A stretch of 61,353 nt of DNA, from contig CAKTYE010000007.1 of the NCBI GenBank assembly GCA_934631985.1, positions 1 through 61,353 of the forward strand. Reading direction: 5' to 3'. Each line of letters begins with the position of its first letter. Position 1 is the first letter of the stretch. The notes under the pieces are model-generated. The model saw nothing but the letters and a program-made list of their open reading frames with translations, was not told the origin of the DNA and searched no databases. Shown piece by piece: positions 41,193-49,568 of this stretch. Position numbers and translations under genes: made by a program. The DNA is from an uncultured Clostridia bacterium. GTDB taxonomy: Bacteria > Bacillota > Clostridia > Christensenellales > Aristaeellaceae.

Positions 41193-43127
41193 ATGAATGT
41201 TTCGAAGCCCAAGGCGCATGCAGCCGTCTGGCACACACTTTCCCTGATGTTGCTGGACGCGGTGCTTGCCGTGGTGACCCTGATGTTTGCCCTGCAAATT
41301 TATTACGACATGGACGCACCTGCCGCGCACATCCTGCATGTATGGCGTTCCGCGCCCATGCTGGTGCTGTTTACCGTGGGGGCTTTTTATGCGGTGGGGC
41401 TGTATCGCAGCCTGATGCGCTATGCCGGAACGGACGCGCTGATCCAGATCGCCGTTGGCTCCCTAATCGGCTCTGTACTGACGTATCTAGTCTCACTGGC
41501 GGCTTATACCATCCAGCGCGAGCCGAACCTCTTTTTGATGCCCCGGCCTGTCTATCTGGTGCAATGGTTGCTCATGTTTGTGCTGGTGGGCGCAAGCCGC
41601 TTCAGCCTGCGCATTATGCAAAGCGGCACGGGCTTTCTGCCCCTGCGGCACAGCCACGGCACCCGGGTGATGGTCGTTGGCGCAGGCTGGGCAGGCGCAC
41701 AGGTCATTCGTGAGCTTCAGGCGGGTCGTCATGGCGACTGCACTGCCGTGCTGGTGGTGGACGATGATGTCTCCAAGCGCGGCGCAACGCTGGCCCGGGT
41801 TCCCATCCTGATGGGAACGGACAAGGTGGCGGAATACGTCAAGCAATACCGCATTGACGAGATCATCATCGCCATTGCCACCCCCAACGGCGACCTTTCC
41901 GAGCTGGTGCATCAGTGCATGGCGACAGGCTGCCATGTGCGCATGTTTTCCACCCTGTGGGATACAAATTCCGGCACCCCGGCCCGGGGCAAAATGCGTG
42001 AGGTGGACATTGGCGACCTTCTGGGCCGTGCAGAAAAGCATTTGGATATGACCGAGCCGCAGACCTGCTTTGAAGGCCGCCGCATTCTGGTGACGGGCGG
42101 CGGCGGCTCCATTGGCTCCGAGCTGTGTCGTCAGATCATGTCCTTTACCCCCGCCAAGCTGGTGCTTTACGACATCAGCGAAAACTATATCTACGATCTT
42201 TTCTTTGAATTACAGGAAAAATATGGCGTGCTGGTCAAAAACACCGTGGAGCTGCGCGTCGGTTCCATTCGGGATCGTGCCACGCTGGACCGGGTCTTTG
42301 ATGAATTCCAGCCGGAGATCGTCATCCACGCGGCAGCGCACAAGCATGTGCCGCTGATGGAGGACAGCCCCGAGCAGGCCGTGCTGAATAACGTTTTCGG
42401 CACCCTGAATGTGGCGCAATGTGCCATGGCGCACGGCGTGAAGCGCTTTGTCATGATCTCCACGGACAAGGCCGTCAACCCCACCAACGTGATGGGCGCC
42501 ACCAAGCGCATGGCAGAGGTCATCATCGAAGCCCTGCAGGCCCAGGGCAAGACGCAGTTCACGGCTGTACGCTTCGGCAATGTGCTGGGTTCCAACGGCA
42601 GTGTAGTGCCGCTGTTTGAGCGGCAGATCCGCGCGGGCGGCCCGGTGACGCTGACGCACCCGGACATCATCCGCTATTTCATGACCATCCCGGAGGCCGC
42701 AAGCCTGGTGCTGCAAGCCGCCTCCATTGCCAAGGGCGGCGAGCTGTTTGTGCTGGACATGGGCAAGCCCGTAAAGATCCGCGAGCTGGCTGAACGCATG
42801 ATTCAGCTTTACGCCGACCCCTACGGCCCGCCGGTGGAGATCGTCTATACCGGCCTGCGTCCCGGGGAAAAGCTCTATGAGGAGCTGCTGCGCGACGAGG
42901 AGAATTCCACCGCCACCAGCAAGGAAAAAATCTTCATTGCCAAGCCCGAGCAGATCGCCTGGCCCCAGGTGGAGGCAATGCTGGCCCAGCTGCGCGCCTG
43001 CCTGGAAACGGGCGGCGATATTCGCGCCTGCCTGCATGCGCTGATCCCCTCTTATCAGGAGCCGAAGCCCGTAAGCGCTGCCGAAGCTGCGGCACAGGCT
43101 GCCAAAGAGGCCCAACAGGCTGGTTAA
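41193..43127 (+). CDS. Membrane nucleotide-sugar 4,6-dehydratase (CapD/PglF/FlaA1 type)
   Basis: 644 residues. Four N-terminal membrane segments (about 15-120), a CoA-binding-like Rossmann domain (VMVVGAGWAGAQVI), then an SDR domain with NAD motif VTGGGGSIGSEL. The catalytic Tyr is replaced as in this subgroup: STDKAVNPTNVMGATK gives the Met-x3-Lys pair seen in PglF-type enzymes. It probably converts UDP-GlcNAc to the 4-keto-6-deoxy sugar for surface glycans. The ATG is 9 nt after GGAGG. fbp follows after 18 nt, probably on the same transcript. The C-terminal 20 residues are Ala/Gln-rich. Confidence 0.92.
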   Translation: MNVSKPKAHAAVWHTLSLMLLDAVLAVVTLMFALQIYYDMDAPAAHILHVWRSAPMLVLFTVGAFYAVGLYRSLMRYAGTDALIQIAVGSLIGSVLTYLVSLAAYTIQREPNLFLMPRPVYLVQWLLMFVLVGASRFSLRIMQSGTGFLPLRHSHGTRVMVVGAGWAGAQVIRELQAGRHGDCTAVLVVDDDVSKRGATLARVPILMGTDKVAEYVKQYRIDEIIIAIATPNGDLSELVHQCMATGCHVRMFSTLWDTNSGTPARGKMREVDIGDLLGRAEKHLDMTEPQTCFEGRRILVTGGGGSIGSELCRQIMSFTPAKLVLYDISENYIYDLFFELQEKYGVLVKNTVELRVGSIRDRATLDRVFDEFQPEIVIHAAAHKHVPLMEDSPEQAVLNNVFGTLNVAQCAMAHGVKRFVMISTDKAVNPTNVMGATKRMAEVIIEALQAQGKTQFTAVRFGNVLGSNGSVVPLFERQIRAGGPVTLTHPDIIRYFMTIPEAASLVLQAASIAKGGELFVLDMGKPVKIRELAERMIQLYADPYGPPVEIVYTGLRPGEKLYEELLRDEENSTATSKEKIFIAKPEQIAWPQVEAMLAQLRACLETGGDIRACLHALIPSYQEPKPVSAAEAAAQAAKEAQQAG

Positions 43128-43145
43128 CGGAAGGAGGCAAACTTC

Positions 43146-45047
43146 ATGTGCGCAATGACCTGTTCTCCTGAACGGCTGAAATATCTGGCCCTTCTGGCTG
43201 AGGGCTATCCCACGGTGCAGTCGCTCTGCTCTGAGATCGTCCATTTGGAAGCCATTCTGGCCCTTCCGAAAGGCACAGAGCATTTCATGAGCGACATTCA
43301 CGGCGAATATGAAGCGTTCTGCCACATTCTGAACAACTGCTCCGGGGTCATTCGTGAAAAGGTGAACATGCTGTTCAGCGGCACACGCACGGGCCGGGAG
43401 ATCTCCCAGCTTTGCACGCTGATCTACTACCCGGCGGAAAAGCTGAAGCGGCTGAAGAAGCAGGGTGTACTGACCCGTGCCTGGTATCAGCGCACGCTGC
43501 ACGATCTGATTGCCCTGAGCAAGCTGCTTTCCTCCAAATACACCCGCAATAAGGTACGCAAGGCCATGCCGGAAGCCTATGCCTTCCTGCTGGACGAGCT
43601 GCTGCATGCGCAGGCCGACGAGGATGACAATCAGGTAGCCTACCATGAGCGGCTGCTGGAATCCATTCTTGACATTGGCGAGGGCGATGACTTTATTGTG
43701 GAGGTCTCCACACTCATCAAGCGGCTGGCAGTGGATCGTCTGCATGTGGTAGGCGATATTTTCGACCGCGGCCCCCGGGCTGACAGCGTGTTGGAGCTGC
43801 TGGAGCAGCACCATTCGGTGGACATCACCTGGGGCAATCACGATATTCTCTGGATGGGCGCGGCCTCCGGGTCTGCCGTCTGCTGCTGCGCCGTGGTGCG
43901 GAATTGCCTGAGCTACCACAACATGGATATTCTGGAACGGGGCTACGGCATTCCCCTGCGCCCGCTGACGCTGTTTGCCGAGAAGACATACCCCGAGCTT
44001 ACCCCTGAAGCGGCAGCGCTTCACGCCATTACACTGATGATGTTCAAGCTGGAGGGCCAGCTCATTCGCCGCAATCCCGATTTTGACATGGACGAACGGC
44101 TACTGCTGGACAAGATCGACTGGAAGCAGCACTGCTTCACCGATGAGGCAGGCACTTGGCCCCTGCGGGAGCTTCCCCCGCTGCACCTGTGCGAAAAGGA
44201 TGCTTACGCACTTTCCGAGGCGGAAAATGCCGTGGTGCAGGAGCTGGTGGAGGCTTTCCGGCAGTCCCTTCGCTTGCAGCGGCAGGTGGAGTTTCTCTAT
44301 GAGCAAGGGCGGATGTACCGCTGCTGCAATCAAAACCTGCTATTCCACGGCTGCATTCCCATGACGGAGGAAGGCGCGTTCCGGCCTGTAAAAATCGAGG
44401 GCGTCAAGCGCTCTGGGCGCAGCCTGATGGATGCGCTGGACGCACTGGCCCGCCGCGCCTATTTCTCCGGGGATACCAAGGCTGTGGACGCCATGTGGTA
44501 CCTTTGGTGTGCAGCCTACTCCCCGCTGTGTGGGCGCAGGATCAAGACCTTCCAGCGCTATTTCACCCAGGAGGAAGCCGCCTGGAAGGAGCCGCGCGAT
44601 CCCTATTACCATTACGCCAATCAGGAGGAAGCCTGCACGCGGCTGCTGGCAGAGTTTGACCTAACCGACCCACAGTCCCGCATCATCAATGGTCATACGC
44701 CTGTGCGCGTGACCCATGGGGAAAGTCCCATCAAGGCAGGCGGCAAGTGCATCGTCATTGACGGCGGCTTCTGCCGCGCTTACCAGAAGACCACCGGCAT
44801 TGCGGGCTACACGCTCATTTCCAACTCCCACGGCATGCGTATCGTGTCTCACCAGTCCTTTACGGATCTGGAGGACGCATTGAGCGAGGATCGAGACATC
44901 CATTCCCAGCCGTACATCTTCACCACCTGGACGCACCGCAAGATGGTCGCGGACACCGATCTCGGTCAGGAGATGCAGGAACGCATTGCCGATTTGCACG
45001 ATCTGCTTACCGCCGTGCGTGAGGGACTGGTCCACCTGAAGCGCTGA
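43146..45047 (+). CDS. fbp: Class III fructose-1,6-bisphosphatase
   Basis: Dephosphorylates fructose 1,6-bisphosphate for gluconeogenesis. The 633 residues match the Firmicutes-specific class III enzyme. Metallophosphatase motifs: MSDIHGEYEAF, VVGDIFDRGPRAD and TWGNHDILWMG; later NGHTPVR and IVIDGGFCRAYQ. AAGGAGG is 8 nt before the ATG, and another in-frame ATG lies 3 codons on. The neighbour capD uses sugar precursors from the same pool. Confidence 0.95.
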   Translation: MCAMTCSPERLKYLALLAEGYPTVQSLCSEIVHLEAILALPKGTEHFMSDIHGEYEAFCHILNNCSGVIREKVNMLFSGTRTGREISQLCTLIYYPAEKLKRLKKQGVLTRAWYQRTLHDLIALSKLLSSKYTRNKVRKAMPEAYAFLLDELLHAQADEDDNQVAYHERLLESILDIGEGDDFIVEVSTLIKRLAVDRLHVVGDIFDRGPRADSVLELLEQHHSVDITWGNHDILWMGAASGSAVCCCAVVRNCLSYHNMDILERGYGIPLRPLTLFAEKTYPELTPEAAALHAITLMMFKLEGQLIRRNPDFDMDERLLLDKIDWKQHCFTDEAGTWPLRELPPLHLCEKDAYALSEAENAVVQELVEAFRQSLRLQRQVEFLYEQGRMYRCCNQNLLFHGCIPMTEEGAFRPVKIEGVKRSGRSLMDALDALARRAYFSGDTKAVDAMWYLWCAAYSPLCGRRIKTFQRYFTQEEAAWKEPRDPYYHYANQEEACTRLLAEFDLTDPQSRIINGHTPVRVTHGESPIKAGGKCIVIDGGFCRAYQKTTGIAGYTLISNSHGMRIVSHQSFTDLEDALSEDRDIHSQPYIFTTWTHRKMVADTDLGQEMQERIADLHDLLTAVREGLVHLKR

Positions 45048-45115
45048 ACCCTTCTCAGTTCCCGTGCATAGACTGTCTATGAAGCGCCCTTGGACGCTTC
45101 GAAGGAGCGTTGTGT

Positions 45116-45196
45116 ATGCGCATTCGCGGTTTAGCGCTGGTGGTTTTGTCCATTGATTCCATGCTGCTTTTTCTGCCTGCTGGTGTGGGACGGTAA
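45116..45196 (+). CDS. 26-residue hydrophobic peptide ORF
   Basis: ATG with AAGGAG at 8 nt, then MRIRGLALVVLSIDSMLLFL plus PAGVGR and TAA. Six Leu and three Val residues. It could be a small membrane peptide or a leader peptide rich in branched-chain residues; a strong two-tier hairpin starts 25 nt after its stop. No known family recognised. The 358-nt gap between fbp and rplS holds this ORF, the hairpin and the rplS promoter. Confidence 0.4.
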   Translation: MRIRGLALVVLSIDSMLLFLPAGVGR

Positions 45197-45220
45197 AAAC
45201 TGGTTGCTGCTGCTGTGATC

Positions 45221-45266
45221 TTTCCGAGAGCTGTCCCTTGCCGGACAGCTCCCTTTCTTTCGGAAA
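45221..45266 (+). terminator. Two-tier hairpin after the short ORF
   Basis: Inner stem GAGCTGTCC/GGACAGCTC with a 6-nt loop, outer stem TTTCCGA/TCGGAAA. The pyrimidine run CCTTTCTT lies inside the outer stem. It may end fbp-operon transcription or act as an attenuator; it precedes the rplS promoter, so it is not an L19 autoregulatory leader. Confidence 0.5.
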
Positions 45267-45293
45267 AAGTTCCCTTTCCCTGTGAAAAAAGCC

Positions 45294-45323
45294 TTGCAAT
45301 TTCCCTGCATTTTGTGGTATACT
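45294..45323 (+). promoter_or_regulatory. Promoter of rplS
   Basis: TTGCAA, 18 nt, TATACT, with TGG directly before the -10 (extended -10). The leader is about 75 nt. Confidence 0.7.
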
Positions 45324-45405
45324 TCTCGTTGTGACATACGGGCGTTCCGCTGCCGGGCTTTGCGTCTGTGTACGAACGTCTATGAGGGAAGGAGGAACAC
45401 TTACA

Positions 45406-45756
45406 ATGAGTGAAATTATCCGTTCTATCGAGCAGAAGCAACTCCGTACCGATCTGCCCAAGATCAGCATTGGCGACACCGTGCGTGTGTGGGTCAAGGT
45501 TGTTGAAGGCAGCCGCGAGCGTCTTCAGGCGTTCGAGGGCGTTGTGATCGCCATGCGCAATGGCGGCATCCGTGAGACCTTCACGGTTCGTCGCGTTTCC
45601 TACGGCATTGGCGTTGAGCGTACTTTCCCGATGCATTCTCCCCGTGTCGATCATGTGGAGATCATCCGCAGCGGTAAGGTCCGTCGCGCGAAGCTGTACT
45701 ACCTGCGCAACCTGCAGGGCAAGGCGGCCAAGCTCAAGGAGATCAAGCGCGTGTAA
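45406..45756 (+). CDS. rplS: 50S ribosomal protein L19
   Basis: 116 residues, the usual length. Diagnostic segments: KISIGDTVRVWVKVVEGSRE, RLQAFEGVVIAMRNGGIRET, FTVRRVSYGIGVERTFPMHS and the basic tail RRAKLYYLRNLQGKAAKLKE. AAGGAGG is 10 nt before the ATG; upstream in-frame codons are non-homologous. It has its own promoter and a terminator with a UUCG loop, so it is monocistronic. The trmD/rimM genes often beside it are absent. Confidence 0.97.
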   Translation: MSEIIRSIEQKQLRTDLPKISIGDTVRVWVKVVEGSRERLQAFEGVVIAMRNGGIRETFTVRRVSYGIGVERTFPMHSPRVDHVEIIRSGKVRRAKLYYLRNLQGKAAKLKEIKRV

Positions 45757-45771
45757 GCATCTGCTTATCAC

Positions 45772-45811
45772 AAAGATCCGTGTTCCTTCGGGAATGCGGA
45801 TCTTTTGTTTT
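45772..45811 (+). terminator. Terminator of rplS with UUCG tetraloop
   Basis: Outer stem AAAGATCCG/CGGATCTTT, inner stem TTCC/GGAA closing a TTCG loop, then TGTTTTG. Confidence 0.9.
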
Positions 45812-45868
45812 GCCTGCATGTTTGGCACACCCCGCGCGTATGCTGGCGGTGAAACGAGGTGATCCGCT

Positions 45869-46531
45869 TTGCAGGATAAGCCGCAAACGACCGTTGGAGA
45901 AATGAAGCGCGTGGAACGCAAGCCCCCCTCCCCTGTCCCGGAGATCCAGTGGCGCACAAAGCCCAAACGTTCCTGGGCCGAGGAGCTTTTGAAAAACATC
46001 GGTGTGGCAGCAGCGCTGGTCATCTGCGCAGTCGCGGTGCGCTCCGGCAGCGTTGGACAGGCTGACTGGTCAGATGCGCTGCTTGCCGCCGCTACCGGGG
46101 ACACACTGCTGGACGATCAGCTTGGCAAGCTGACCTTTGTCAGTACGCTTTTCCCGGAGGCCACGCTTGTCTTTGGCGAAACCGCTGCGGAAACACTGGC
46201 ACAGCCCTTGCAGGGCGGAAGCGTTGTCCATGCCTGGAGCCAGCAGGAGCCTTACCTGACCTATCAAGGCACGGACACTTCTGTTCAGTGCGCCATTGAC
46301 GGTGAGGTCATGGGCGTGTACCACGCGGAGGACGAGGCGCTGATGATCCGCGTTCGGCGCGCGGATGGGCTGGAATGCTGCTATGGCGGGCTGTCCGAAA
46401 GCCTGGTCAGCACCGGGGATGCCGTGCGCGCAGGGCAGCTGCTGGGCGTGTGCGCCCCCTCCGGGCAGGCTGTGCTGGAGGTTCGCAGAGATGGCTACAG
46501 CGTAGACCCCACCGCCTGGATGCAGGAGTGA
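45869..46531 (+). CDS. SpoIVFA-like membrane protein with degenerate M23 domain
   Basis: 220 residues. Basic cytoplasmic N-terminus, membrane helix near 45-62 (NIGVAAALVICAVAV), then an exterior domain ending in a LytM/M23-like fold: CAIDGEVMGVYHAEDEALMI, SLVSTGDAVRAGQLLGV and GQAVLEVRRDGY. The zinc-binding residues of active M23 peptidases are not evident. SpoIVFA in Bacillus holds the SpoIVFB protease in check during sporulation. The start is TTG, 6 nt after GAGGTGA. The next gene encodes a SpoIVFB-like protease 3 nt downstream, which supports the call. Confidence 0.65.
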   Translation: MQDKPQTTVGEMKRVERKPPSPVPEIQWRTKPKRSWAEELLKNIGVAAALVICAVAVRSGSVGQADWSDALLAAATGDTLLDDQLGKLTFVSTLFPEATLVFGETAAETLAQPLQGGSVVHAWSQQEPYLTYQGTDTSVQCAIDGEVMGVYHAEDEALMIRVRRADGLECCYGGLSESLVSTGDAVRAGQLLGVCAPSGQAVLEVRRDGYSVDPTAWMQE

Positions 46532-46534
46532 CCC

Positions 46535-47419
46535 ATGCGCTTTCGAATTGGCAAAATCGGACATACCGAGGTTTGGCTGCATGGGGCCACCCTATGCTGC
46601 TGGCTTTATCTGATCGCGCAGGGGCAAGGCCTGCTGCTGGGCGTTGGCTTTCTTTCCATTGCGCTGCATGAATGCGCCCATGGCCTTGTCGCCGTGCTGC
46701 TGCATCATCCCCCGCAGTATGCCGAGCTTTCGCCCCTTGGGCTGATGCTTCGCGTAGAGGAGGACTCACAGCTTTCCGCAAGCCAGCGAGCCGCCGTGCT
46801 GCTGGCGGGGCCATGCATGTCACTGCTGCTGGCGCTGTTGGGCTGGTATGGCACGGCAGGCGGACTTCTCCCGCCCTTTCTGGGGGCGCGGCTCTTTTTC
46901 GGCAACCTGACGTTGCTGTTGCTCAACCTGCTACCCGCGCTTCCGCTGGATGGCGGCAGACTGCTGGCACTGCTGCTGTCTCTGCGTTTTCCGCTGGCGG
47001 TGCAGCTGCGGGTCATGCGTATCGTGGGCGTGGTTGTGGGGGCGCTGCTGGTCGGCGGCGGCGTGGTCGGTGCGTTTATACTGGGCGCCTTCAACCTTTC
47101 TCTTTGCCTGGTGGGATGCTTTCTGCTGTATGCTGCATGCCGCTGCACCACGACCGAGGCCATGGACACGCTGCGTCAATGGATGGAGCGCCGCAATCTG
47201 CTGGAAGCGCGCGGACTGCTTCCCGGCGCATCGCTAACCGTGCTGGATCGCACGCCCCTGCGCCAGCTGCTGCCTTCCCTGCCAACAGGGCGCTTTATCA
47301 GCGTTACCGTGCTGGAAAGCGGTACCCTGCATCCCCTGGGAACAGTAACGGAACAGGTGCTGTGCGAGGCCTATCTCCGCACACCGGACGCAGCCTGCGA
47401 CGTATTGGTCACAGCTTGA
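46535..47419 (+). CDS. Site-2 intramembrane metalloprotease, SpoIVFB-like (M50)
   Basis: 294 residues. Zinc site HECAH (HExxH) in SIALHECAHGLVAVLL (about 45-60) and the second motif LNLLPALPLDGGRLLALLL, both in membrane helices. After the membrane domain comes a CBS-like region (LEARGLLPGASLTVLDRTPL), as in SpoIVFB. In Bacillus this protease activates pro-sigma-K in the mother cell. It is encoded directly after the SpoIVFA-like gene. It may serve another regulated proteolysis; no sporulation genes beyond this pair are in the window. Confidence 0.85.
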   Translation: MRFRIGKIGHTEVWLHGATLCCWLYLIAQGQGLLLGVGFLSIALHECAHGLVAVLLHHPPQYAELSPLGLMLRVEEDSQLSASQRAAVLLAGPCMSLLLALLGWYGTAGGLLPPFLGARLFFGNLTLLLLNLLPALPLDGGRLLALLLSLRFPLAVQLRVMRIVGVVVGALLVGGGVVGAFILGAFNLSLCLVGCFLLYAACRCTTTEAMDTLRQWMERRNLLEARGLLPGASLTVLDRTPLRQLLPSLPTGRFISVTVLESGTLHPLGTVTEQVLCEAYLRTPDAACDVLVTA

Positions 47420-47458
47420 TTCTGCAAGTATCCTGCTCTCCTGCGGAGGAACCATGGC

Positions 47459-49510
47459 ATGTGCAAATCCTACACCTTTGCCCTGGCAGGCAATCAGAAC
47501 AGCGGTAAAACCACTCTGTTCAATCGGCTGACCGGCTCCAACCAGCATGTCGGCAACTGGCCCGGTGTAACGGTGGAGCAGAAAACCGGCAGCCTGACCG
47601 AGCCTTTTCGCGGTGAAGTGCACAGCGAGGTCAAGTTCGTCGACCTGCCGGGTATTTATTCGCTGAGTCCCTTTTCCATGGAGGAGGTCATCACCCGCAG
47701 CTTTCTCACGCAGGAACACCCGGACGTTATCATCAATATTGTAGATGCGACCAATCTGGAACGCAGTCTCTACCTGACCTTGCAGCTTCGGCAGCTGGGT
47801 ACGCCCATGGTCATTGCGCTGAACATGATGGATGAGGTACGCGCCCGCGGTGATGTGATCCGCCCTGATGTGCTGGCGCGGGATCTTGGGGTGCCTGTCC
47901 TTGCTATCTGCGCCCGCAGCGGCGAAGGGCTGGACGCGCTGGTACGCCTCAGTGTGTCGCTTGCCGCCAAAGGAAAGGCGCTGCCGCCGCTGGAGCTTGG
48001 CTCCGGTGCAGTCCAGACCACCCTGCGGACCATCGCACGTCTGATAGCCCCCCAGGCACAGGCGCATGGTCTCAGCGCTTCCTATGCTGCTGTCAAGCTC
48101 TTTGAGGGCGATCCGCCCCTGCAAGCCTTGCTGTCCCTGCGCCCCGAGGAGCTGCGCAGACTGGATGACCTGCTGGCAGATGTCGAACATACACAGGGCA
48201 TGGAACGCACCGCCATCATGGCAAATCTCCGCTACGCCTACATTGAAAAGCTGCTGGCACAAGCCGTCTTTCAAAAGCATGCTCCGAGCCAAACCGTCAC
48301 GCTGCCGGAGCGCATTGACCGGGTATTGCTGCACCCAGTGCTTGCCATCCCGCTTTTTCTGTGCGCCATGCTGCTGGTCTTCTGGATCACCTTCGGCCCC
48401 ATCGGCTCCCGGATCGCCGACAGCTTCTCCTTGCTGGTGGATGCAGGCATCGGCGCAATCAGCGCCGCCCTGACTGCCACGCAGGTGGTTCCCTGGCTTC
48501 GGGAGCTGGTCGTTGATGGCATTCTCACAGGCGTAGGCAGTGTGCTGAGCTTTCTGCCCACCATTGTGATGCTGTTCATGTGCCTGTCCGTGCTGGAGGA
48601 CAGCGGCTACATGGCCCGTGCGGCCTTTCTGATGGAGAAGCCCCTGCGCAGGCTTGGCCTGAACGGACGCAGCTTTATTCCCATGATGATGGGCTTTGGC
48701 TGCACAGTGCCTGCCGTCATGTCCGCCCGGAGCATGAGCAGCCAGCGAGATCGCCGCTTCACGATTCTGTTGACTCCCTTCATGTCCTGCGGCGCAAAGG
48801 TGCCTGTGTACGCGCTGTTTGCCCGTGCTTTCTTTGGCGGCAATCAGGTACTCGTCATGACTGTTTTGTACCTCACGGGTATCCTTATCGCCATCGGCGC
48901 AGGGCTGCTTTGCAAACGGGCAGTATTTCGCGGTGATGCAGCTCCCTTCCTCATGGAGCTGCCCAGCTATCGCCTGCCCACGCCCCGCAGTGTGCTGCGC
49001 CAGCTGCGGGACAAGGCCAGCGACTTCCTTCAGCGGGCATTTACGGTGATTTTCCTGGCAACGATGCTTGTGTGGCTTTTGGAGCGCTTTACCTTTCGCT
49101 TCACCGTCGCGTCTACCCTTGCGGAAAGCATGCTTGGAACGCTGGCAGGCTGGATCGCGCCTCTGTTTGCCCCCTGCGGCTTCGGCTCGCGGGCCGCTTC
49201 CGCCGCCATTCTGACAGGCGTGATGGCGAAGGAAAGCGTGGTCAGCACACTGGTGCTTCTGACAGGAGCGGACGTTCAAGGCACCGCCCTGACAACGGCC
49301 CTGCAAGGGGTATTCCCCTCCCAACTTGCGGCAGCTTCCTTTCTGGTATTTGTGCTGCTATACATGCCCTGCATCGCAGCCTTTGCCGCCATGCGGCGCG
49401 AGCTGGAAAGCCGCCGTTGGGCCATCTTCGCCGTTCTGGGTCAGACCGTCCTTGCGTGGATAGCTGCTGCCTTGGTTTATCAGCTGGGGCATTTGCTGGG
49501 TCTGGGATAA
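47459..49510 (+). CDS. feoB: Ferrous iron transporter FeoB
   Basis: 683 residues. The N-terminal G domain has G1 GNQNSGKTT (11-19), G3 DLPG in VDLPGIYSLSPFS and G4 NMMD in VIALNMMDE. The membrane domain has the Gate motifs with the pore Cys: GFGCTVPAVMSAR and TPFMSCGAKVPVY. It imports Fe2+, which the many iron-sulfur enzymes of this window need. No FeoA gene is adjacent. The ATG is 9 nt after GGAGG. No Fur box recognised. A terminator shared with the convergent metQ-like gene follows. Confidence 0.94.
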   Translation: MCKSYTFALAGNQNSGKTTLFNRLTGSNQHVGNWPGVTVEQKTGSLTEPFRGEVHSEVKFVDLPGIYSLSPFSMEEVITRSFLTQEHPDVIINIVDATNLERSLYLTLQLRQLGTPMVIALNMMDEVRARGDVIRPDVLARDLGVPVLAICARSGEGLDALVRLSVSLAAKGKALPPLELGSGAVQTTLRTIARLIAPQAQAHGLSASYAAVKLFEGDPPLQALLSLRPEELRRLDDLLADVEHTQGMERTAIMANLRYAYIEKLLAQAVFQKHAPSQTVTLPERIDRVLLHPVLAIPLFLCAMLLVFWITFGPIGSRIADSFSLLVDAGIGAISAALTATQVVPWLRELVVDGILTGVGSVLSFLPTIVMLFMCLSVLEDSGYMARAAFLMEKPLRRLGLNGRSFIPMMMGFGCTVPAVMSARSMSSQRDRRFTILLTPFMSCGAKVPVYALFARAFFGGNQVLVMTVLYLTGILIAIGAGLLCKRAVFRGDAAPFLMELPSYRLPTPRSVLRQLRDKASDFLQRAFTVIFLATMLVWLLERFTFRFTVASTLAESMLGTLAGWIAPLFAPCGFGSRAASAAILTGVMAKESVVSTLVLLTGADVQGTALTTALQGVFPSQLAAASFLVFVLLYMPCIAAFAAMRRELESRRWAIFAVLGQTVLAWIAAALVYQLGHLLGLG

Positions 49511-49546
49511 AAACAGCCCTTCACCGAAGCAGCTTCGATGAAGGGC
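49509..49546. terminator. Convergent terminator between feoB and the metQ-like gene
   Basis: Outer stem GCCCTTCA/TGAAGGGC and inner stem CGAAG/CTTCG (49516-49546). Plus-strand tail is CTTTCC; the minus-strand tail TGTTTTTAT is better, so it chiefly ends the metQ-like transcript. Confidence 0.8.
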
Positions 49547-49568
49547 CTTTCCTTATAGAGAGATACGA

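Noticed and set aside
45200..45405. L19 autoregulatory leader RNA
   Set aside because: The strong hairpin precedes the rplS promoter, so it is not on the rplS message; the 75-nt leader itself shows no clear L19 motif.
47234..49324. 696-codon frame opposite feoB
   Set aside because: Shadow of a secure FeoB gene.
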